Assembly: GCA_963778675.1 (NCBI GenBank)
Contig: CAVZVI010000009.1
Span: forward strand, 62,001 to 126,000
Direction: 5' to 3'
Source: CAWCDJ01 sp963778675
GTDB lineage: Bacteria > Acidobacteriota > Terriglobia > Bryobacterales > Bryobacteraceae
Length of the DNA: 64,000 bases
Shown here piece by piece: positions 17,635 to 25,933 of the stretch. The stretch's first letter is position 1. The number at the start of each line of letters is the position of its first letter. The notes beneath the pieces are model-generated. The model ran no database searches, was not told where the DNA came from, and saw only the letters and a program-made list of their open reading frames with translations. The translations under genes were made by a program, and so were the position numbers.

Positions 17635-18033
17635 CTACTTCTCGAACTCGTAAATCGAAATGCTGATGGGCGCAATGGTCAGCGTATTCGGCAGGGTGTT
17701 GATAGCAGACTCCCTCGGCCGCCACAAAGCCGCCTGCCTGCCGCCTCGCCCGAAACCGCGTCCGCCGCGCCCCGGCCCCGCTTCGCCCGGCTTCGAATTG
17801 ATGTCGTTGTAGAACTTGCGATCGTCGAGCATCTCGGCCCACAAGCTCCGGTTGGCGAGATCGCCGATGTGCTCGATGAACTGACCGTATATGTATGGCG
17901 AGATGGGAACTCCGGTCTTGCCGGAGTCGACGTTAACCGCGATGTTTCCGGTCCGGGCGGTTGCGGTCTGAGCGTGGGCGGCATGCATCAGGAATGCCGC
18001 GGCGGCTATCGCTGCGAATACGTTCTCACGCAT
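17635..18033 (-). pseudogene. GH51 alpha-L-arabinofuranosidase remnant with in-frame internal deletion
   Basis: The frame keeps AGGAG, an ATG and a signal peptide (to H-A-A-H-A-Q). The family N-terminus follows: P-I-S-P-Y-I-Y-G-Q-F-I-E-H-I-G, then W-A-E-M-L-D-D-R-K-F-Y, as in GH51 enzymes. After a Gly/Arg-rich patch and L-W-R-P it jumps to A-P-I-S-I-S-I-Y-E-F-E-K and a stop, which reads like the last beta-strand of the GH51 C-terminal sandwich. Only 132 residues remain of an expected 500 or more. Both catalytic glutamates and the whole barrel are gone, so it cannot be an active arabinofuranosidase. Frame and stop are preserved, so the truncated secreted peptide may still be made. I am sure of the N-terminus and less sure of the C-terminal match. 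Confidence 0.72.
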
Positions 18034-18091
18034 TGGGGCTCCTTCCAACGGTGCGGCGCGTCCTGGATCCTCCAGGGTCGAGACTGAATCT

Positions 18092-19666
18092 TCATCGCGC
18101 CTGACGCATTGTCTCCAGCGCTTTCCCGAACACTGTGAACTCCGTAATGCCCAGCGGGGCGTTCGCGATGTGCGGCCAATCCGTGATCGTCAGCCGCACG
18201 AAACGGCACTGAGTCGGGGGCAGTTCGTCAAATTCCGTGTACTTCGTGGTGGTGTTCCCGGTTTTGTCCAGAACCGTGTCGAAGGTCGCGCCGTCGCGCG
18301 AAGTCTCGATCTTGTAGCGGAACGCCGGGCTGCCCGTGGGCGGCTGGGGTTCCGGCTGCCGGCCGCGCCCGCCGAAGCCGCCTCGAGCGGTGAACAGGAT
18401 GCGGCTCGAATCCACGGTGAACAGTTGCTCGGGCGCCCACTCGGTGGTCGAGCCCAGGTCGATGGTGAGCGACGGTTGCGCATCGTCGTCCGACGGCTCC
18501 CACCACGTGCCGTTGGAGTCATCGAGCGCGTAGGCCGCATCGTGTCCGGGCCGCTGGCTGGAGAAACGACCGCGCTGGTTCAGATTTCGCAGCTTGTGGA
18601 CGGTCAGCGGTACGGAGCCGGAATCGCCGTTGCGCGCCGGGTTGCTCACCAGGCCCGGAGCCCATTGCGGCGTCTCGCTGGCGTGGACGAACATGTGCCC
18701 ATTCGCATCGAAGCCGACGGGGTCCATGCCGATGCGCCGCCCGCCGGGCGGATTCGAATAAACGATCGTGTAGAACTGCCACCAATTGCCATCGGGGCCT
18801 CGAACCACGCAGCCGTGACCGGGACCGGTGACGATGCCGAATGTCTTCCGCAGCACGGGATTTCCCGGCGCGTAAGTAAACGGTCCCAGCGGGCTGCGGG
18901 CCGTGTAGACACCCGTGGCGTAAGAAACCCACTGCGTGCCGCTGCCGCTGTATTCAAGATAGTAGATGCCGTTGTGCTTGAACATCCAGGGACCCTCGAT
19001 CCAAGCCTCATGGGAGTATTCGTTGAACTCGCCCCAGCGTTCCCACCGATGCTCGGGGTCGAACCCGAACAGGTGCTTGGGTGCCGCTGCAAATCGGTTC
19101 AGTTCGTCGGGCTTCAGCGGCATGACATAGACGCCGTCCGTCGATCTGCCCGGCGCATACAGGTATGGCTTGTTATCGCCGTCGATGAAGATGTCCACGT
19201 CGAAAGCGCCGGTCCAGGGATGGCCGTTCGACAGACCTTTCCACGGCTCCCCCTTTTCGTTCATCCAGGGGCCAACCAGTTCGTAGGGTCCGAGAATTTC
19301 CGCGGCCTTGTACAGCGGCGCGCTGTTCCCGGACATATAGAACGCCCCTTTGTACTTGGTGACATGAGGCGCGACCGGCACGCGCGCGCCGCGAACCTCG
19401 ACGGCATGATACTTCCAGTTCACGAAGTCGGAGGACACCCACGCGCCGCCGCCCGTGGTGAACATGTAGTACTGATCGCCCTCGCGCACGACGGTCACGT
19501 CGCCGAGGTTGACACCCTGCGGCGACCCATCGCGCGACGTGGCTTCGATAGGGAGGGGATTACAGTAGCGCACCGATTTGCCAACGATGGGCGCCGCCTT
19601 CTGGGACTGGCTCCACAGCAGGGCGGCCGTGCCGATCGCAACGCAGACAACGATGATTCGAGACAT
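18092..19666 (-). CDS. secreted GH43-like protein with C-terminal F5/8-type (CBM32-like) domain (copy A)
   Basis: The protein is 524 residues. The ATG at 19666 is preceded by GGGAGAG and gives a signal peptide ending near L-L-W-S-Q-S. The propeller spans about 30-350: Y-C-N-P-L-P; L-G-D-V-T-V-V-R-E-G-D-Q-Y-Y-M-F; W-T-G-A-F-D-V-D-I-F-I-D-G-D; W-I-E-G-P-W-M-F-K-H-N-G-I-Y-Y-L. The C-terminal part (about 370-520) resembles discoidin/F5-8 domains (D-D-S-N-G-T-W-W-E-P; R-F-V-R-L-T-I-T-D-W) and holds a G-G-F-G-G-R-G-R insert. It is related to 29817-31349. The expected role is arabinofuranosidase/xylosidase activity outside the cell. Two LacI-type sites lie 60 and 218 bases upstream. It is the first gene of a leftward set that includes the GH51 remnant and an esterase. 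Confidence 0.83.
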   Translation of the reverse strand: MSRIIVVCVAIGTAALLWSQSQKAAPIVGKSVRYCNPLPIEATSRDGSPQGVNLGDVTVVREGDQYYMFTTGGGAWVSSDFVNWKYHAVEVRGARVPVAPHVTKYKGAFYMSGNSAPLYKAAEILGPYELVGPWMNEKGEPWKGLSNGHPWTGAFDVDIFIDGDNKPYLYAPGRSTDGVYVMPLKPDELNRFAAAPKHLFGFDPEHRWERWGEFNEYSHEAWIEGPWMFKHNGIYYLEYSGSGTQWVSYATGVYTARSPLGPFTYAPGNPVLRKTFGIVTGPGHGCVVRGPDGNWWQFYTIVYSNPPGGRRIGMDPVGFDANGHMFVHASETPQWAPGLVSNPARNGDSGSVPLTVHKLRNLNQRGRFSSQRPGHDAAYALDDSNGTWWEPSDDDAQPSLTIDLGSTTEWAPEQLFTVDSSRILFTARGGFGGRGRQPEPQPPTGSPAFRYKIETSRDGATFDTVLDKTGNTTTKYTEFDELPPTQCRFVRLTITDWPHIANAPLGITEFTVFGKALETMRQAR

Positions 19667-19725
19667 TTCGATCTCTCCCTTCAATGCAACGTGGACGGCG
19701 GCCGCCCTCGCCCGGCGAAAAGGAG

Positions 19726-19739
19726 TGCAACCGCTGGCA
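19726..19739. promoter_or_regulatory. LacI-type operator-like palindrome (TGCAACCGCTGGCA)
   Basis: This 14-base site matches the pattern TGnAAnCGnTTnCA with one mismatch and lies 60 bases upstream of the GH43 start at 19666. LacI-family regulators bind even palindromes with a central CG of this kind, which is family knowledge. Its use here is inferred from position and repetition. Confidence 0.5.
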
Positions 19740-19883
19740 GCGCGGCGGCGCGGAATCGTGCCGGGGAGATCATGGAGTACCTCCGGGCCGCTCCCCGCTG
19801 GGCCGCCGCTTATCAATGAGAGCCGCGGCCGCCGGGGCACTATTTTGCGGCGAACCGATATCGTACGCCTTGGCGAGGCCGGC

Positions 19884-19897
19884 TGCAACCGATTACA
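19884..19897. promoter_or_regulatory. LacI-type operator-like palindrome (TGCAACCGATTACA)
   Basis: This is a full match to TGnAAnCGnTTnCA, 218 bases upstream of the GH43 start at 19666. The flanking sequence also resembles the site at 24326-24339 (TGCAA, then CGATTACA, then a nearby TAAAG/ATAAAG). With the site at 19726 it could form a looped operator pair 158 bp apart, a spacing compatible with about 15 helical turns. Confidence 0.55.
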
Positions 19898-20078
19898 TAA
19901 AGAGGGGCGCCCGATTGATGCGGCTGGGCGCGGCGTGACGAAGGACCAGGACGCAACCGCTCGATCACAGGAAAGGGTTGGCGACTACGCTCATGTGCAA
20001 TACGAGCGTGCAGCCGCAGCGCATTTACTTGGAGCGGGTAACCCAGCGAGAGTGACTGCCACCGGAACATCCCGCGTG

Positions 20079-20109
20079 CCAGCCGGTGCCAACGGCTACA
20101 ACCGGCTGG
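20079..20109 (+). repeat. perfect 9-bp hairpin overlapping a ribosome binding site
   Basis: CCAGCCGGT (20079-20087) pairs perfectly with ACCGGCTGG (20101-20109) around a 13-base loop that itself contains GCCAACGGC. The right arm ends inside GGAG, the ribosome binding site of the DUF3800 remnant at 20119, so folding would hide that site in the transcript. The rest of the 452-base gap (19667-20118) holds the two operator-like sites and no recognised gene. Confidence 0.4.
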
Positions 20110-20118
20110 AGAAAACCG

Positions 20119-20472
20119 ATGCCGATGACCGTGTACGTCGATGGAAGCGGAATGCACGACGGTTCTGACGTTTTGACACTTTCGGCATTTGCCATGGACT
20201 CGGAACTGATCGAGCCATTCAACAGAGACTGGAACGAAACGGCTGATTCCAAGACGACTCCCGGACTGCAGGTAGCAGACTTGTTCGCCTGGCTGCTCAA
20301 CCGGCAGGAGCGGTGCCTAGACCAGCTCCATCTCGCGTTCATCTCCTTCATGACCGTGAGGCACCTGGCCTATCGATGCGCGGGCGCCCCCGACTTTAAG
20401 CCCAAGCGTTGCACTTGGTCCTCTTCCGGTCGACTGGTGTGCTATTACCGGGAAATGGGGTACATGAAATAG
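20119..20472 (+). pseudogene. DUF3800 protein remnant with in-frame internal deletion
   Basis: The frame opens with M-T-V-Y-V-D-G-S-G-M-H-D-G, the metal-binding-type Y-x-D-x-S-G start of DUF3800 (RNase H-like fold) proteins. After only about 35 residues it reads T-T-P-G-L-Q-V-A-D-L-F-A-W, the family's C-terminal L-Q-x-A-D-L-x-A motif. Normally these two motifs are about 150 residues apart in proteins of 200-260 residues; here the product is 117 residues. The frame is intact and the middle, with its conserved His/Asp, is missing. DUF3800 genes are often found near mobile or defence loci, but no such genes are visible here. The ATG at 20119 follows GGAG; an ATG two codons on is possible. Confidence 0.62.
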
Positions 20473-20510
20473 ACTCAGAGTTCGGTATCGAGAGCAGGGA
20501 GGCGACTTGA

Positions 20511-22070
20511 ATGAGGACGGCTCTTCTGATTACGATTTTGGCGGGTGGGCTGGCGATGGCTCAGCCGCCAGCCCCGGTGAAAGTCGAAGCCGGCTTGCTC
20601 CAGGGGACTGTCGAAGACGGCTTGACGATCTATCGCGGGATTCCATTTGCCGCGCCACCGGTGGGCGACCTCCGTTGGCGCCCGACCCAGCCCGCGGCGA
20701 AATGGGAGGGAGCGCGGCAAGCCGCGAAGTTTGGCCCATCGTGCGTGCAGGGCCGTCCCCCTGGAGCCGCCAATCAGGGGCCCGGCATGAGTGAGGACTG
20801 CCTGTATCTCAATGTGTGGACGCCGGCCAAATCTTCGCGTGACCGCATCCCCGTGCTGGTTTGGATCTACGGCGGCGGATTCAACGCCGGCGCGACGTCG
20901 GACCCGAATTACAGCGGGGAGAAGCTGGCGAACAAGGGCGTGGTGTTCGTCAGCATCGCCTACCGCGTCGGGCTGCTCGGCTTCTTTGCGCATCCGGGCT
21001 TGAGTGCCGAGGATCCGTATCATGTTTCGGGCAATTATGGCTTGCTCGACATGATTGCGGGCCTTCAATGGGTGCAGAGGAACATTGCTGCATTCGGCGG
21101 CGACCCGCGAAAGGTGACCATCTTCGGAGAATCGGCGGGCGGCATTGCCGTCAGCATGCTGTGCGCGTCGCCTTTGGCGAAAGGGCTGTTCCAGGGCGCG
21201 ATTTCGCAGAGCGGCGGATCGTTCGGTCCCCCGCGCCCAACCACGTTCCCCGGCGAGAATCTGAAACGCCTGGCCGATGCCGAGCGCTCCGGAGAAGTGT
21301 ACGCCAGGAACGCCGGCGCCTCCACCATCGCGGAGTTGCGCAAAGTGCCCGCCGATCGACTGCCGGCCGTCCGAGGGCTGGCGTGGCCTATTATCGATGG
21401 GCGCGTGATCCCCGACGATCAGTACAAGCTGTACGAAGCGAAGCGTTACAACGACACCCCGATCCTGGTCGGCTACAACTCCGACGAAGGCGCAAGTTTC
21501 AATCCGCCGAAAACGGCGGAGGACTACATCACGGCCGTAAAGGCGCGCTACGGTCCGTTTGCCGAGCGTCTTATGAAGGCCTATCCAACCGATGCCGCCG
21601 CCGTGCCGAAAACCGCGCGCGATCTCACTCGCGATGCCGCGTTCGGCTGGCACACCTGGATCTGGGCGCGGCTTCAGGCGAAGACCGGGAAATCGAAAGT
21701 CTTCTATTACTACTTCGACCAGCACCCCGATTATCCGGCCAACTCACCGCGCGCCGGATATGGCGCTCCGCATGGCGCCGACGTGCGCTACGTGTTCCAA
21801 CATCTCAACCCATCGAATCCCCAGATCACGAAGGCGGACCTGGCGATCTCGGAAGCGATGGCCACCTATTGGACGAATTTCGCGAAGCACGGCGATCCCA
21901 ATGGCGAGGGTATGCCCCCATGGCCGGCATTCAGCGACTCACACCCGGAAGTAATGTACTTCGGGCAGAGTCCCCACACCGGGCCGGTTCCCGGTGGAGA
22001 AGGGCTGAAGGCGCTGGATGCCTATTTCGCCTGGCGGCGGACGCCGGAGGGCGAAGCGGCCGTGAAGTAG
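20511..22070 (+). CDS. secreted type-B carboxylesterase
   Basis: The protein is 519 residues with a signal peptide (to L-A-M-A-Q-P). The carboxylesterase B fold is complete: Y-R-G-I-P-F-A-A-P-P, E-D-C-L-Y-L-N-V-W-T-P, oxyanion G-G-G-F, nucleophile Ser208 in F-G-E-S-A-G-G, the acid region Y-N-S-D-E-G, and the His region G-A-P-H-G-A-D-V-R-Y-V-F. It likely deacylates plant polymer side groups or aromatic esters. It lies 38 bases after the DUF3800 remnant and is a distant paralogue of 15946-17622. A start codon at 20511 follows a GGAGGCGACTTGA leader. Confidence 0.9.
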   Translation: MRTALLITILAGGLAMAQPPAPVKVEAGLLQGTVEDGLTIYRGIPFAAPPVGDLRWRPTQPAAKWEGARQAAKFGPSCVQGRPPGAANQGPGMSEDCLYLNVWTPAKSSRDRIPVLVWIYGGGFNAGATSDPNYSGEKLANKGVVFVSIAYRVGLLGFFAHPGLSAEDPYHVSGNYGLLDMIAGLQWVQRNIAAFGGDPRKVTIFGESAGGIAVSMLCASPLAKGLFQGAISQSGGSFGPPRPTTFPGENLKRLADAERSGEVYARNAGASTIAELRKVPADRLPAVRGLAWPIIDGRVIPDDQYKLYEAKRYNDTPILVGYNSDEGASFNPPKTAEDYITAVKARYGPFAERLMKAYPTDAAAVPKTARDLTRDAAFGWHTWIWARLQAKTGKSKVFYYYFDQHPDYPANSPRAGYGAPHGADVRYVFQHLNPSNPQITKADLAISEAMATYWTNFAKHGDPNGEGMPPWPAFSDSHPEVMYFGQSPHTGPVPGGEGLKALDAYFAWRRTPEGEAAVK

Positions 22071-22338
22071 TGAAAGGCATCAGGTGGCAGCCGCGCTTGA
22101 ACGGCAGGCATGCTCCAACCTGGACGACAAAAAGATCCAGATTGAAGCCGGATTGGAATTGATCGAGCTCGATTCCGCTTCGGCACAACTGGAGAGGGCT
22201 ATGTCTGTGGCGGCAAAGCCGGAGGACCTGGCGCCGGAAGTCGTCCACCGCCATCCATCGTTTCATGGTAGTGCCCCCGATGATCACGCGCCCGACCACA
22301 GCGCGGCCAGCGAGTCGCTCGACACGCCCAGGCGAGTG
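22071..22338. other. gap between convergent esterase and xylanase genes
   Basis: The two neighbours end towards each other here. Short open frames exist on both strands but none carries a recognisable motif, and no clear hairpin-plus-T terminator is visible. Confidence 0.35.
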
Positions 22339-24201
22339 CTATTCCAGCACGCACTCGACCGTTACGCCTTCCTTGGGGAGGCTGGCGGGTATTGTCTTGG
22401 ACTTGCCGCCGCTTCTGACTTCGATCTCGTAATTACCGAGGAAACCGCGAGTCGTGAACGTCCCGGATGCCGCGGTCTTCCCATCCGCATTCGTCCACCA
22501 TCGCTTGAACACGAGTTCCTGGTATGCCTCACCGTTCGGCTTGAGCGACCAGTCGCGCCGCAACATGGCGCCCCTCGGTCTCCAATGAGCGCCTTCCCAG
22601 AAGCCCCACATCAGGAACGCCTTCACGGAAGGCTGGCTGAAAGCGGCGGTCATGAAGTCGCGGGTGTAGTCGCTTTGCGTGGCTTCGTCGGAAGTGTCGA
22701 TGTCGAATTCGGTGATCTCCAACTCCTTGCCGAATGCCGCGAAACGATCGAAGCGTTTCATCAGCTCGTCGATAGGCGTGACCCGCGCGGGGAAATGGCA
22801 TTGCAGGCCGATTCCGTCCACCGGCGCTCCCTGCTCGATCAGGTACTGAATGGTCGCAGCGTAGTCGTCCTGGTGCGCCTTGTCCTCACCCTCCAGGATG
22901 TTGAAGTCATTGATGTACAGCTTCGCAGCCGGATCGCCTGCGCGCGCCGCTTTGAACCAGTCCACCATGGCGTGCCGGCCGAGGATGTCCATGAAATCGT
23001 GATTGGTGAATGTCTCGTTGATCACGTCCCAGTCCACCAGGCGTCCGCGGAATGCGGCCGTGGCCTCGGCGATGTGGTCGGTAATGACCTTGGCCAGCGC
23101 GGCGGGGTCGCCCTTGGCGTCCTGCGCGGCTTTCACGTTCGTGTTGTTCCAGGAGGGCCACACCAGGTTGTGGCCGCGCACCTTCAGCCCGCTGTCTCGC
23201 AGCCAGTCCACGGCCGCCATGGTAGCCGTACGGGACTCCACACGGGACCACTGAGGCCATTTCATTTCGTTTTCCATCACCGCGAAATTGAATAGACGAA
23301 CGATCTCCTGCTTGTATCTCGCCAGGTTCTCGGCGCTCAGGCGCTGGCTGGAAAGCGCGGTCGCATTCACCGCCGTGCCGAAGAGGAACGCGTGTTTGCG
23401 CATCCGGACCGCAACCTGCGCCCCGCGAACCGGCTTGCCGGATTTGTCTTTCACAACGATCGTGAGATTGCCTTTGCGGATCTTCTCGATCCGAGCTTCG
23501 GCGGCTTTGCGCCAGGCGGCGTTGGGCTCGTTGCCCGCATATCCGAGCTTCGTGAACGGCAGGTCGGCGACCTTCTTGCTCGTGCCGTAATTGACGAGTT
23601 CGATGCCGCCGATCTCCACGATCTGCTCTCGTATTCCGAGAGTGAAGAAAATCTCGGCCTCTCCTTTGTCGTGCGCCCGCGGCAGCGCGAAGGGGAATTG
23701 CACCTTCTTCCATGACTTGCCGGCCACGGCGGACGCATTCAGCGCCGGCTGGCCGAAGAACATTCCTCTTCCTGCTCGTCCCGGCGCTCCCGGGGCGCTT
23801 GGGACGCCTGCTCTTCCTGCCGCTCCGGGCGCGCCTCCAGCACCTGGCATGGGGCGGAATCCTGCGTCGAGCGCGGCCTCTCCCGGCGTGGCGGACCGCA
23901 TCCAGAACGAAACCATCAGGACGTCGCCGCCGGACGTCGCGGCTCCTGCGGGAGCGGAGATCTGCACGTCGGCAGGCCGGCGCGGCTTGGCGCTCACTTC
24001 GATCCGGAGGGCGCTCGAGAACGGCTGGCCTTTTACCGCCACCGTCGACATCTTCGCGAACTCGCCGGCGGCGCTGCTCAATTTGAATGCGGATGCGGAG
24101 TCCGCCGGAAGAAGGGCGGTGCCTCCAATATCGGCGGCATACGCCGCGCAGCAGATGGCAGCGAATCCGGCGGTCAGTAGGGTGATTCGAGCTCGATTCA
24201 T
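22339..24201 (-). CDS. secreted GH10 endo-1,4-beta-xylanase with N-terminal carbohydrate-binding-like domain
   Basis: The protein is 620 residues with a signal peptide (to A-A-Y-A-A-D). Residues about 25-205 form a CBM4/9-like sandwich (V-S-F-W-M-R-S-A; E-I-F-F-T-L-G) interrupted at about 118-150 by a Gly/Ala/Pro/Arg-rich insert. A short linking domain (T-I-V-V-K-D-K-S-G-K-P-V-R-G) precedes the GH10 barrel (about 270-580). The acid/base is Glu396 in D-V-I-N-E and the nucleophile is Glu498 in E-I-T-E-F-D. H-N-L-V-W and the N-E-M-K-W start of the barrel are in place. It should cut the xylan backbone outside the cytoplasm. I chose the ATG at 24201 because it starts the signal peptide. It is divergent from a GH43 gene with shared operator-like sites between them. 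Confidence 0.92.
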   Translation of the reverse strand: MNRARITLLTAGFAAICCAAYAADIGGTALLPADSASAFKLSSAAGEFAKMSTVAVKGQPFSSALRIEVSAKPRRPADVQISAPAGAATSGGDVLMVSFWMRSATPGEAALDAGFRPMPGAGGAPGAAGRAGVPSAPGAPGRAGRGMFFGQPALNASAVAGKSWKKVQFPFALPRAHDKGEAEIFFTLGIREQIVEIGGIELVNYGTSKKVADLPFTKLGYAGNEPNAAWRKAAEARIEKIRKGNLTIVVKDKSGKPVRGAQVAVRMRKHAFLFGTAVNATALSSQRLSAENLARYKQEIVRLFNFAVMENEMKWPQWSRVESRTATMAAVDWLRDSGLKVRGHNLVWPSWNNTNVKAAQDAKGDPAALAKVITDHIAEATAAFRGRLVDWDVINETFTNHDFMDILGRHAMVDWFKAARAGDPAAKLYINDFNILEGEDKAHQDDYAATIQYLIEQGAPVDGIGLQCHFPARVTPIDELMKRFDRFAAFGKELEITEFDIDTSDEATQSDYTRDFMTAAFSQPSVKAFLMWGFWEGAHWRPRGAMLRRDWSLKPNGEAYQELVFKRWWTNADGKTAASGTFTTRGFLGNYEIEVRSGGKSKTIPASLPKEGVTVECVLE

Positions 24202-24230
24202 GATGTCACTCCCAATCATGGAGCCTGCAT

Positions 24231-24339
24231 TGTAATCGCTCGCTCGACCCTGTGCAAATTACAATCTGGAGGGCATCTGCCTTTGAATTCACCGTCGCCG
24301 CGCGGTATAGTTTCCTACTGTCGCCTGCAAGCGATTACA
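24231..24339. promoter_or_regulatory. two LacI-type sites, forming an 11-bp inverted repeat, in the GH10/GH43 divergent region
   Basis: TGCAAGCGATTACA (24326-24339) fully matches TGnAAnCGnTTnCA and ends 29 bases before the GH43 ATG at 24369. TTGTAATCGCT (24230-24240) is the exact inverted copy of AGCGATTACAA (24330-24340) and begins 29 bases upstream of the GH10 start at 24201; its second half is degenerate. A third partial copy (CAAATTACAATC) lies between them. This arrangement suits one regulator controlling both divergent genes. Confidence 0.55.
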
Positions 24340-24368
24340 ACTAAAGTTCGGCAAGTGAGTATAAGCGT

Positions 24369-25886
24369 ATGAAATTTGCTTTTGGCGTGATACTTCTCGC
24401 GCTGGTATCTTCTGCCTTTGCGCTGGACGGCCAGGTCGGAATCCATGACCCCTCGACGATTGTCGTGTGCAACCGGAAGTTCTACACCTTCGGCACCGGC
24501 GGCATGGCCCTTGTGTCCGACGACGGCTGGACGTGGCGTGCGGGCACCAGGGCCCCGCGCGCCGGAATGGCCCCCGACCTCATCCACATCGGCGACCGCT
24601 ATTACCAGTACATCGCCAGGAATGTCGGGGCGCAGCCCAAGGCCGAAATCAACATGATCTGGACCAGGTCGCTCGACCCCGAGTCGCCCGACTACAAGTG
24701 GGAGGAGGGTGGGGTGGTGGTTTCATCCGACGGCGTCGAGGACTGCAATGCCATCGACCCGGGCGTTTTTCTCGATCCCAACGATGGCCGGCTGTGGATG
24801 GTTTATGGCTCCTATTTCGGCTATATCCGGCTCGTAGAACTCGATCCCAAGACAGGCAAACGCCTCAACCCCAACGATAAGCCGCGCGACATCGCCATCA
24901 ACTGCGAAGCCTCCGACATGATCTATCACGATGGCTGGTATTACCTGCTGGCGACGCACGGCAGTTGCTGCCGGGGGGCCGACTCCGGCTACAACATCCG
25001 CGTCGGCCGCGCGCGGAAGGTCACCGGTCCCTTCCTCGATAACATGGGCGTCGATATGATTCAGGGCGGCGGTAAGCTCTTGATCGGCTCCGGGGGCCGC
25101 ATGATCGGGGCCGGCCACTTCGGCCTCCTCGATCTCGGCGAAGGTGTGCAGAAGTTCTCGATGCACTGGGAAGCCGACCTGGACAGGGGCGGCGCCAGCG
25201 TGCTCGACATCCGACCGTTGCTGTGGAAGGACGGCTGGCCTGTCGCCGGCGAGAACTTGAAGGCAGCCACGTATGAGATCGAATCCGTACGCACGGGCAC
25301 GGCGCTCGAGCTGGCAGTGGAGGGGGTGCCGGTCGGCGGCCGCCGCGCCGGCAGAGGAGGACGCGGGTTTGGTGGACGGCCGGGCGGACCTGGGGCGGGA
25401 CGTGGCGCGCAAGCCGGCGCTGCCGGAGCGCTTCCCGGCGGCGGGCGGGGAATGTTCGGCGGCACGGGTATTCCAATTCCGCCGCAGGACGTGGCACAGG
25501 TTTCGACGACTTGGCCCGCGGGGAACATCGACGTCCGCATGTCGAATTACATGTGCCAGGCCCAGCAGAAATGGGCGATCACCGCTGTCCCGAACGCCGG
25601 CGGCTATCCTGGGTCGCCGTATTTTAAGATCACGATCGCCGGCACGGACCGCACGCTGGCCGTGGGCGAAGATGCCGAACTGGTGGTACTGCCGGCCTTC
25701 ACCGGCGGACCCGAACAATTGTGGCGATTTGACCAGCTTGCGGACGGGACGTGGCGCATCATGCCGAAATCGGTCCCCAAATCCCAAGAAGCCCTGGCTC
25801 TCTCGGCCGTGGGCAGCAGTTTCGCGACGCTGGCCAAATTCGACCCCAGAAGCGAAAAACAGCGATGGATGCTCAAGACGCCGTAA
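24369..25886 (+). CDS. secreted GH43 endo-arabinanase-like enzyme with beta-trefoil-like C-domain (copy 2)
   Basis: The protein is 505 residues with a signal peptide (to S-S-A-F-A-L-D). Catalytic base Asp27 is in I-H-D-P-S-T, and the arabinanase signature Y-Y-L-L-A-T-H-G-S-C-C-R-G-A precedes Y-N-I-R-V-G-R-A. The linker (about 318-378) is a long run rich in Gly, Arg and Ala. The C-terminal domain parallels copy 1 (Q-Q-K-W-A-I; L-W-R-F-D-Q-L-A-D-G-T-W-R-I). The two copies are similar along their whole length, apart from the linker. It is followed 47 bases later by the paralogue of the small partner protein. The likely substrate is arabinan or arabinoxylan side chains. Confidence 0.85.
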   Translation: MKFAFGVILLALVSSAFALDGQVGIHDPSTIVVCNRKFYTFGTGGMALVSDDGWTWRAGTRAPRAGMAPDLIHIGDRYYQYIARNVGAQPKAEINMIWTRSLDPESPDYKWEEGGVVVSSDGVEDCNAIDPGVFLDPNDGRLWMVYGSYFGYIRLVELDPKTGKRLNPNDKPRDIAINCEASDMIYHDGWYYLLATHGSCCRGADSGYNIRVGRARKVTGPFLDNMGVDMIQGGGKLLIGSGGRMIGAGHFGLLDLGEGVQKFSMHWEADLDRGGASVLDIRPLLWKDGWPVAGENLKAATYEIESVRTGTALELAVEGVPVGGRRAGRGGRGFGGRPGGPGAGRGAQAGAAGALPGGGRGMFGGTGIPIPPQDVAQVSTTWPAGNIDVRMSNYMCQAQQKWAITAVPNAGGYPGSPYFKITIAGTDRTLAVGEDAELVVLPAFTGGPEQLWRFDQLADGTWRIMPKSVPKSQEALALSAVGSSFATLAKFDPRSEKQRWMLKTP

Positions 25887-25933
25887 ACACGGAAACCGAC
25901 AGAAAAGGTCGAGAGTCCTACAAGAGATTTCTT

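Noticed and set aside
19960..20110. minus-strand block resembling parts of a cobalamin riboswitch (GGTGGCAGTC, then ACCCGCTCCAAGTAAATGCG)
   Set aside because: The B12-box and several conserved helices could not be found, and the nearest gene in that direction is a GH43 enzyme about 300 bases away. An Rfam RF00174 search would settle it.
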